Of a DNA stretch of 64,000 nt, positions 34,608 to 41,308 are shown one piece after another. How positions within the stretch are numbered: position 1 is the stretch's first letter; the number at the start of each line of letters is the position of its first letter. A model generated the notes under the pieces. That model ran no database searches. It was not told where the DNA came from and worked only from the letters and a program-made list of their open reading frames with translations. Origin of the DNA: Actinomadura pelletieri DSM 43383 (lineage in GTDB: Bacteria; Actinomycetota; Actinomycetes; Streptosporangiales; Streptosporangiaceae); NCBI RefSeq assembly GCF_003634705.1, contig NZ_RBWU01000005.1, forward strand, positions 496,001-560,000. The letters run 5' to 3'. A program made the position numbers and the translations under genes.

Positions 34608-34910
34608 CTACCAGGCGTGCATGCGGCGGAGGTGGTACACCATCGCCACGTCGGCGCCGCCGCGCGCCTTCACCACCTCGTCGTGTCCTGCTCGGACCGC
34701 GGACAGAGCCTTGACGTTCTGGCTTCCGCACTTCGGGCAGGAACGGTCCACCCACGGTGTGGTGCAGGGTAGGCCTCCGCGTGCGTACACGACGGCCTGG
34801 TTGCCGTGGCCGTCACCGTAGTGGCGGGCCTCCAGGTCCTCGGCCCAGGTCGCGGAGCAGTTCAGGCACTCGAACACCCAGGCCTCGTGGCTCGACCACG
34901 CGTCCCGCAT
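34608..34910 (-). CDS. Small zinc-ribbon protein
   Basis: 100 residues with two CxxC pairs (ECLNC near residue 15 and CPKC near residue 60), likely binding one zinc ion. The C-terminus is HLRRMHAW. ATG 34910 was chosen because GGAGGT lies 7 bases upstream. This is an actinobacterial hypothetical family; its role is unknown. Confidence 0.75.
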   Translation of the reverse strand: MRDAWSSHEAWVFECLNCSATWAEDLEARHYGDGHGNQAVVYARGGLPCTTPWVDRSCPKCGSQNVKALSAVRAGHDEVVKARGGADVAMVYHLRRMHAW

Positions 34911-34958
34911 GGCTCTCACCTCCGCTTCGGGTGACGGCCCCTTCTAGACGCCACCCAT

Positions 34959-35795
34959 CTAATTCCTGGCCCGGACAACGGCATCGTAAACGGTACGTTT
35001 CGGGGCACCGTTCTCCTTGGCGACCTCCGCGATCGCCTGCTTGCGGGGCGTCCCCGCGGCCTCCCGGGCGGCGACGGCGGCGGCGAGGTCCGCCGGGTCG
35101 GTGAGGCCCTCGGGTTCTGGGGCCCCGCCGACGACGAGCGTGATCTCGCCGAGCACGCCGCCGTCCGTCCACGCGGCCAGCTCGCCGAGCGTCCCCCGGC
35201 GGATCTCCTCGTAGGTCTTGGTCAGCTCCCGGCAGACGGCGGCCGGACGGTCCGCGCCGAAGGCGTCCGCCATGGCGGTGAGCGTGGCGGGCAGCCTGCG
35301 CGGCGACTCGAAGAACACCAGGGTGCGGCGCTCGTCCGCCAGCGCCGCCAGCCACCGGGCCCGCTCCCCCGGTTTGCGCGGCGGGAACCCCTCGAAGCAG
35401 AACCGGTCGGTGGGCAGCCCGGACACCACCAGCGCCGTCGTCACGGCGGACGGACCGGGCAGCGCGGAGACGGGTACCTGCGCGGCGACGGCCGCGCGGA
35501 CGATCCGGTATCCGGGGTCGGACACGCCCGGCATGCCCGCGTCGGTGATGACGAGGACGTCCCGTCCGGCCAGCAGGTCCTCCAGCAGCTCCGCCGCCCG
35601 CGCCTTCTCGTTCTGGTCGTAGAAGGACACGACGCGCCCGCTCGGCGTCACGCCGAGATCACCCGCGAGCCGGCGCAGCCGCCGGGTGTCCTCGGCCGCG
35701 ATCACCGGTGTCCCGGCCAGGGCCTCCCGGAGCCGGACGGAGGCGTCCTCCGGCCGTCCGATCGGCGCCGCCGCGAGCAGCAATGTCCCTTTCAC
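34959..35795 (-). CDS. rsmI: 16S rRNA (cytidine1402-2'-O)-methyltransferase
   Basis: SAM-dependent tetrapyrrole-methylase-fold enzyme that 2'-O-methylates C1402 in the ribosomal P site. It has 278 residues: LLLAAAPIGRPEDASVRL, AAEDTRRLRRL, ITDAGMPGVSDPGYR, LPGPSAVTTALVVSGL and FEGFPPRK, all characteristic. It diverges from the protein O-mannosyltransferase gene with 55 bases between starts, an arrangement also found in mycobacteria. Confidence 0.95.
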   Translation of the reverse strand: MKGTLLLAAAPIGRPEDASVRLREALAGTPVIAAEDTRRLRRLAGDLGVTPSGRVVSFYDQNEKARAAELLEDLLAGRDVLVITDAGMPGVSDPGYRIVRAAVAAQVPVSALPGPSAVTTALVVSGLPTDRFCFEGFPPRKPGERARWLAALADERRTLVFFESPRRLPATLTAMADAFGADRPAAVCRELTKTYEEIRRGTLGELAAWTDGGVLGEITLVVGGAPEPEGLTDPADLAAAVAAREAAGTPRKQAIAEVAKENGAPKRTVYDAVVRARN

Positions 35796-35850
35796 ATGGC
35801 CATTCTTCCACCCGAAACCGCCGCCTTCCGTACACCCGTACGATGACAGG

Positions 35851-37569
35851 ATGGCGACGACGGATCTGGCTCCCGCGCAAGCTCACGGATCCCGGCGCAG
35901 GCCTCCGCTGAGGGAATGGCTCGCCCCCGCGATCCCCGGCAGCGCGGCGCTGTCCTGGGTGGGGCCGCTCCTGGTGACGCTGTTCGCGGGCTACCTGCGG
36001 TTCGAGCGGCTCGGGTCGCCGAAGGCGGTGGTCTTCGACGAGACCTACTACGCCAAGGACGCGTTGTCCCTGCTGAAGTTCGGGTGGGAGCACAACACCG
36101 TCGAGAACGCCGACAAGATGCTGATCGCCGACAAGAACGCGGACATCTGGGGGAACGGACCGTCGTTCATCGCCCACCCGCCCGGCGGCAAGTGGATGAT
36201 CGCGCTCGGCGAGTGGATGTTCGGCGCGACGCCGTTCGGTTGGCGCTTCGTGCCCGCGCTCGTCGGAACGCTGTCGGTGCTGATCCTGTGCCGGGTCGCG
36301 CGGCGGATGACCGGGTCGACGCTGCTCGGCTGCGCCGCGGGCCTGCTGCTGGCCGTGGACGGGCTGGCGTTCGTGACGAGCCGCACCGCGCTGCTGGACG
36401 TCTTCGTGATGTTCTGGGTCCTCGCCGGGTTCGCGTGCCTGGTGAACGACCGGGATCGCTCCCGCCGCATCCTCGCCGAGAAACTCGAACGCTCGCCCGC
36501 CGGTGCGGAGGGGTCCCTCTACGGGCCGTTCCTCGCGCACGGCTGGAGGTGGGCCGCGGGCGTCTGTCTCGGGATGGCCTGCGCCACCAAGTGGACGGGC
36601 GTCTTCTACGTCGCCGCGTTCGGGATCATGGTCGTGCTGTGGGACTACGGCGCCCGCCGCGCGGCCGGGGTCCGGTCACCGGCCACCGGGATGCTGCTGC
36701 TGGAGGCCGTCCCGGCGTTCGTGCAGCTCGTCGTGGTCGGGTTGCTGACCTACCTGGCGTCCTGGTGGGGTTGGATCTTCAAGCCGGGCGGGTGGGGACG
36801 CGGTGACGTGTCCGACCATCTGCTGTTGCGACCGTTCGAGGCCCTGCCCAGCCTGTGGAGCTACCACAGGCAGATCCTGAACTTCCATTCCGGGCTGGAC
36901 GACAAGCATCCGTACCAGTCGTGGCCGTGGGACTGGCCGATCCTGAAACGTCCGGTCGCGTTCTTCTACAGCGAGCCGAAGAACGCCTGCGACGGCGCGG
37001 CGCGCTGCTCCCGCGAGATCCTCGGCATCGGGACGCCCGCGCTGTGGTGGGGCGCGCTGTTCGCGCTGATCGCGGTCGCTTTCATCTGGCTGATGCTGCG
37101 GGACTGGCGGGCCGGGGCGATCGTGTGGGCCTTCGTCGTCGGCTGGGTCCCCTGGTTCTTTCCGGCGTTCTCCGAGCGGACGATGTTCCTGTTCTACGCG
37201 ACGCCGCTGGTTCCGTTCATGGTGCTGGCGGTCGTCCTGGTCCTCGGGTATGTGATGGGGCCCGCGACGTCCTGGTACGGGGGCGCGCACGTCGCACGCC
37301 CCGGCGACCGCGGTTTCGGCGGCAACGGTCGCGACGCGGAGGAGGGCGACGGGCTGGAGGGTTTCGATGCCTTTGACAGGACGCCTCCCGTCCGTCCGAG
37401 TCCGCCACCGCCCGGAGCGGGGACGAGGCGGTGGGTCGGCGCCGTGGCCGCGGGCGCATACCTGCTGGTGGTATTGGTGAATTTCGCGTACTTCCACCCG
37501 ATCCTGTCGGCCGAGACGATCCCGTACGACGACTGGCACGACCGAATCTGGTTCGGTTCCTGGGTCTGA
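35851..37569 (+). CDS. pmt: Protein O-mannosyltransferase (GT39)
   Basis: Transfers mannose from polyprenyl-phosphomannose to Ser/Thr of exported proteins on the outer face of the membrane. It has 572 residues with about 11 membrane segments. The first extracytoplasmic loop carries the catalytic DE pair (VFDETYYAKD, residues 63-64) and HPPGGKW. The long loop has SYHRQILNFHSGL and a DKHPYQSWPWDWPI stretch as in bacterial PMTs. A Pro/Gly/Asp-rich cytoplasmic insertion precedes the last membrane segment. ATG 35851 was chosen because the upstream in-frame ORF overlaps rsmI. The GT2 protein at 30708 could supply its donor. Confidence 0.95.
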   Translation: MATTDLAPAQAHGSRRRPPLREWLAPAIPGSAALSWVGPLLVTLFAGYLRFERLGSPKAVVFDETYYAKDALSLLKFGWEHNTVENADKMLIADKNADIWGNGPSFIAHPPGGKWMIALGEWMFGATPFGWRFVPALVGTLSVLILCRVARRMTGSTLLGCAAGLLLAVDGLAFVTSRTALLDVFVMFWVLAGFACLVNDRDRSRRILAEKLERSPAGAEGSLYGPFLAHGWRWAAGVCLGMACATKWTGVFYVAAFGIMVVLWDYGARRAAGVRSPATGMLLLEAVPAFVQLVVVGLLTYLASWWGWIFKPGGWGRGDVSDHLLLRPFEALPSLWSYHRQILNFHSGLDDKHPYQSWPWDWPILKRPVAFFYSEPKNACDGAARCSREILGIGTPALWWGALFALIAVAFIWLMLRDWRAGAIVWAFVVGWVPWFFPAFSERTMFLFYATPLVPFMVLAVVLVLGYVMGPATSWYGGAHVARPGDRGFGGNGRDAEEGDGLEGFDAFDRTPPVRPSPPPPGAGTRRWVGAVAAGAYLLVVLVNFAYFHPILSAETIPYDDWHDRIWFGSWV

Positions 37570-37585
37570 CCCGCTCGACCCCCGA

Positions 37586-38836
37586 TCACGCGGGGGCTTC
37601 GGCGGTGACGGCCGGTGCGGTGCGCGGTCGCAGCGTCCTGGCGCCGAGCAGGCACAGTGCCAGGGCGAGGACGCCCCCGACGCCGGCCCCGGCGAACGCG
37701 CCGCGAACGCCCGCGAGGTCCTGCGCGAGCCCGGCGGCGAACGAGCCGACCGAGGCGCCCCCGCCGACCGCGGCGACGACCCACGCGAACGCCTCGGTCA
37801 CGGTTCCGCTCGGCGCGAGCCGGTCGACGAGGGTGAAGCTGCACGCCAGTACGGGCGCGAGGAACACCCCGGACAGGAACGCGAGCACCGACATGCCCGC
37901 CAGGCCGGGCGCGAGGACGAGCGGGACGTACCCGGCGGCGAGCGCGGCCAGCAGCCACGGCAGCCTCCGGTGCGGCGCGCCCGCCCATCGCCGGGCGCCG
38001 TAGACGATCCCGCCGATGAGCGCGCCGGCCGCCATGCACGCCAGCAGCAGCCCGGACGCCGCGTCCGTGCCCTCCCGTTCGGCGTAGGCGACGACGGCGA
38101 CCGCGTACACGCCGAGCGCGATCCCGGCGCAGGCCAGCGACAGCAGCAGGACCCGCAGGCCCGGGGACCGCAGCGGGCCCGCCCAGTCGGCGGCGCGCGG
38201 CTCGCCCGTCCAGCGGCGGGACGGCCCGGACAGCGCGACGATCAACGTTCCGGCGATGCCGAGCCCGCCGGTCAGCAGCAGCGCGGTCTCGGTGTTCACC
38301 ACGGCCGCGGCGACGACGAGCAGCGGACCGACGGTGAAGAGCAGTTCCTGGGCGGCGGCGTCCAGCGCGTACGCGGCGTCGACCTGCTCGGGGCCGTCGA
38401 GGACGTCCGGCCACAGGGCCCGCAGCCCGGCCTCCAGCGGCGGTGTCGCGAACCCGGCGACGACCACCGCGGCGATGGCGACCGGCAGCGGACCGGCGCC
38501 GACGGCGGCGAGCAGCCCGAAGCCCGCGGCGGACGCCGCCGCGGCCGGGAGCAGGACGCGCGGCTGCCCGAACCGGTCCATGGCGCGGCCGAGGACGGGC
38601 TGTCCCGCCGAGGTGGCCAGCCCGAGGATCGCGGCGAGCGTCCCGGCCAGCGGATAGCCGCCTTCGTCGTCGCGGATGTGCAGGACGACGGCGAGCATCC
38701 CCATCCCGTTCGGGAGCCGGCCGAGGAGCGTGGCGCCGAGCAGCCGCCCCGCGTACGGCCTCCTCAGGAAGGCGAGATATCCCTGCACGAACCCCGGCAC
38801 GGATCCCCGGACCAGTCCCCGCACATAACCGCGCAT
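37586..38836 (-). CDS. MFS transporter
   Basis: A 416-residue major facilitator with 12 predicted membrane segments in two halves. The loop between segments 2 and 3 reads GQPVLGRAMDRFGQPRVLL, the MFS motif A variant (GxxxDRxGxRxxL). The substrate is unknown; it could be a drug or sugar exporter. It ends 16 bases from the pmt stop (convergent) and diverges from the LacI regulator, which may control it. Confidence 0.88.
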   Translation of the reverse strand: MRGYVRGLVRGSVPGFVQGYLAFLRRPYAGRLLGATLLGRLPNGMGMLAVVLHIRDDEGGYPLAGTLAAILGLATSAGQPVLGRAMDRFGQPRVLLPAAAASAAGFGLLAAVGAGPLPVAIAAVVVAGFATPPLEAGLRALWPDVLDGPEQVDAAYALDAAAQELLFTVGPLLVVAAAVVNTETALLLTGGLGIAGTLIVALSGPSRRWTGEPRAADWAGPLRSPGLRVLLLSLACAGIALGVYAVAVVAYAEREGTDAASGLLLACMAAGALIGGIVYGARRWAGAPHRRLPWLLAALAAGYVPLVLAPGLAGMSVLAFLSGVFLAPVLACSFTLVDRLAPSGTVTEAFAWVVAAVGGGASVGSFAAGLAQDLAGVRGAFAGAGVGGVLALALCLLGARTLRPRTAPAVTAEAPA

Positions 38837-38853
38837 GCTCGGCCCCCGAAGCA

Positions 38854-38886
38854 GTCATACGTATTACCCGCCCTGGGTCATACGTA
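38854..38886. promoter_or_regulatory. Candidate LacI operator between MFS and lacI
   Basis: Two copies of GTCATACGTA (38854-38863 and 38877-38886), each with a TACGTA palindromic core, are spaced 23 bp apart in the divergent promoter region. They suit a dimeric LacI-type regulator controlling both directions. Confidence 0.5.
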
Positions 38887-38948
38887 CCACCGCGCGGGGC
38901 CGCGGCGCTAGTCTGAGTTCGACCCATGATCCTCCAGGGAGGCGAAAG

Positions 38949-40142
38949 GTGCCGGCAATCAGCCGTCCCACCAGCAAGGACGTGGCTCAGGAGGCGGGAG
39001 TCTCGCAGTCCACGGTCTCGCTCGTGCTGGGCGGCAAGTGGACGGGGCGGGTCTCCCCCGCCACCGCGCGCAGCGTGCGGATCGCGGCCGAACGCCTCGG
39101 CTACCGGCCCAACAAGGCGGCGCGGAACCTGCGGCTCGGCACCACCCGGACCGTCCTGCTGATGGTCCCGACGCTCACCGCGCCGTTCTTCGGCCCCGTG
39201 TACACGGGCGCGGCGCGGGTCGCGGCCCGGCACGGCTTCGGCGTCGTCGTCTCCACCTGGCCGGAGGACGACCCGTCCGCGACCGCGGAGACGGCCGACA
39301 GCGTCACGCCCGACAGCGTCACGCCCGACGGTGTCACGCCCGACGGTGTCACGCCCGACAGCGTCACGGCCGACAGCGTCACGCCCGGCGGTGTCACGGC
39401 TGACGGTGTCACCGACCGCACCCCCCGGAACGGCCCCTGGACAGCGCCGCACGAGGCGATCGACGGCATCCTCGCGTCCTCGATGGCGGCGTCGACGACG
39501 GCGACGACGGTCGGTGGCGCGCTCCGCGAGTACCGCCTGACACCGGCCGTGATGCTGGACAGCGGCCCGGCCGGTGACCACGTCCCCACGGTCGACTTCG
39601 GCGTCGCCGACGGGATGCGGGCGATCGTCGAACACCTCGGCGCGCTCGGCCACCGCCGTATCGGACATGTCGCCGCGGCCGTGGACCAGTGGACGTTCCG
39701 CGCCCGCGCCGACGCCCTCACCGCCGCCGTCACGGCCCTGCCCGGAGGAACCGTCACCCGTGCCACCTGCGCGATCGACGTCACGTCCGCCAAGAACGCC
39801 GCCGGGCGGCTTCTGGACCGGTCCGAACGACCGACCGCGCTGGTCTGCGACGACGACCTGATCGCGGCGGGCGCCTACAAGGCGGCGCGGGCCCGCGGCC
39901 TGGACGTCCCGTCCGACCTGTCGGTCACCGGGTTCGACGACGTCCTGCTCGCCACCGCGCTGGAGCCCGAGTTGACGACCATCCGGCTGCCCGCCGAGGA
40001 ACTCGGCGCACAGGGCATGACGGCGCTGCTGGACCTGCTCGCGGGCCGGCGTCCCCCACCCCGAACACTGCCCGGCGAACTGATCGTCCGAGGCTCCACG
40101 GCACCCCCGACCCCCGGCGACAAGGACTCGCGTACCCCATGA
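38949..40142 (+). CDS. LacI-family transcriptional regulator with an internal pentapeptide repeat
   Basis: 397 residues. The HTH and hinge are at the N-terminus (TSKDVAQEAGVSQSTVSLVL, residues 8-27), followed by a periplasmic-binding-protein fold (TALVCDDDLIAAGAYKAAR, LSVTGFDDVLLAT). Residues 117-155 are eight five-residue repeats of DSVTP/DGVTP type, encoded by 15-bp units and inserted in the N-terminal ligand subdomain. GTG 38949 was chosen because GGAGGCGAAAG precedes it. Its stop overlaps the start of the beta-lactamase gene by an ATGA. The ligand is unknown; it may regulate itself, the lactamase and the MFS gene. Confidence 0.92.
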   Translation: MPAISRPTSKDVAQEAGVSQSTVSLVLGGKWTGRVSPATARSVRIAAERLGYRPNKAARNLRLGTTRTVLLMVPTLTAPFFGPVYTGAARVAARHGFGVVVSTWPEDDPSATAETADSVTPDSVTPDGVTPDGVTPDSVTADSVTPGGVTADGVTDRTPRNGPWTAPHEAIDGILASSMAASTTATTVGGALREYRLTPAVMLDSGPAGDHVPTVDFGVADGMRAIVEHLGALGHRRIGHVAAAVDQWTFRARADALTAAVTALPGGTVTRATCAIDVTSAKNAAGRLLDRSERPTALVCDDDLIAAGAYKAARARGLDVPSDLSVTGFDDVLLATALEPELTTIRLPAEELGAQGMTALLDLLAGRRPPPRTLPGELIVRGSTAPPTPGDKDSRTP

Positions 40143-41131
40143 CGACGCACGCCCGCCCCCTCCGGACACCACTCGGCGCCGCCCTCCTCACCCTCTGCCT
40201 CCTCATCGGCCTCGCGGGCTGCGACTCCGACCCGAGCCCGTCCGCGAAGAACACGGGGAAGACAGGGAAGCCATGGAAGACAGGGAAACCGGCACCGAAG
40301 ACCGGCGCACCGCAGGCGAGCGCATCGCAGGCCGATGTCACACGGCGACTCCTCCAGTTGGAGAAGGCCCGCGACGTGCGCGTCGGCGCGTACGCGATCG
40401 ACACGGGGACGGGACAGGTCCTGGCGCATCGGGCGGACGAGCGTTTCCCCTTCGCGTCCTCGTTCAAGGTGATGGCGTGCGCCGCGGTCCTCCGGAAGGC
40501 ACGCCGAACGGACCCGGGCCTGATGGACCGCGTCATCCGCTACGGCAGAAACGATCTGTCCGCGTTCTCACCCGAGACCGAGAAGCACGTGGGCACCGGG
40601 ATGACCGTCGCCGAACTGTGCCGGGCCACCATCACCAGAAGCGACAACACGGCCGCGAACCTGCTGCTGAAGCAGATCGGCGGACCCCAGGGCCTGACCG
40701 CCTTCTTCCGTTCGCTCGGCGACACGGTCAGCCGAAGCGACCGCGTCGAACCCGGGCTCAACAGATGGCGGCCCGGGGAACTCCGCGACACGACCACGCC
40801 GGCCCCGTGGGCCCGGAATCTGCAGGCGCTCACCGTCGGCGACGCGCTCGTGCCCGCCGACCGTGCGCGGCTCGTCGCCTGGATGAAGGCCACGGTGACC
40901 GGGGGCGAACGGATCCGCGCGGGGTTGCCCGGCGGCTGGACGGTCGGCGACAAGACCGGCACAGCGGGCGTCCACGGCAACGCGAACGACATCGCCGTCG
41001 TCTGGCCGCCGTCCGGCGCGCCGCTGATCTTGGCGGTTCTGATCACCCGACCGGATGCGGACGCCGAAGCCGACGACAAGGCCGTGGCGGCGACCGCGGG
41101 CATCCTCGCCCACGGGCTCCGGCCGTCCTGA
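40139..41131 (+). CDS. Class A beta-lactamase lipoprotein
   Basis: A 330-residue serine beta-lactamase with a lipobox LAGC (Cys 28) and a Lys/Thr/Pro-rich linker. The catalytic motifs are complete: SSFK (107-110), SDN (168-170), EPGLN (204-208, omega-loop Glu) and KTG (272-274). It should be tethered to the outer membrane face and hydrolyse beta-lactams. It starts inside the stop of the LacI gene (ATGA), so translation is coupled. A LacI-type partner is unusual for a class A enzyme, which is more often controlled by BlaI or AmpR types. Confidence 0.94.
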   Translation: MTTHARPLRTPLGAALLTLCLLIGLAGCDSDPSPSAKNTGKTGKPWKTGKPAPKTGAPQASASQADVTRRLLQLEKARDVRVGAYAIDTGTGQVLAHRADERFPFASSFKVMACAAVLRKARRTDPGLMDRVIRYGRNDLSAFSPETEKHVGTGMTVAELCRATITRSDNTAANLLLKQIGGPQGLTAFFRSLGDTVSRSDRVEPGLNRWRPGELRDTTTPAPWARNLQALTVGDALVPADRARLVAWMKATVTGGERIRAGLPGGWTVGDKTGTAGVHGNANDIAVVWPPSGAPLILAVLITRPDADAEADDKAVAATAGILAHGLRPS

Positions 41132-41308
41132 CCGTCCCGTCCCGACCGCCCGCCCGACCACCCGCCTGACCACCCGCCTGACCATTGCATTTCCCGCCCG
41201 ACCAGTAGGTGACATGCCCAATATCACCCATTGGGGTGACCGCTAACCCGGCAGTCCCTTCGGAAACGTAGGCTGTACCTCTGTTTGAACTGCCTTGGGG
41301 AGACTTCT
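41132..41308 (+). promoter_or_regulatory. Spacer with short repeats and a dyad upstream of the AAA+ gene
   Basis: The first part repeats CCGCCTGACCAC-like 12-bp units. A dyad TCACCC-ATTG-GGGTGA lies at 41224-41239, about 70 bases upstream of the AAA+ start, and TAGGCT at about 41270 could be a -10 element. It is a possible operator. Confidence 0.4.

Noticed and set aside
37194..40172. A minus-strand open frame of 992 codons
   Set aside because: Antisense or out of frame to pmt, MFS and lacI. The composition is low-complexity and no family motif is present.
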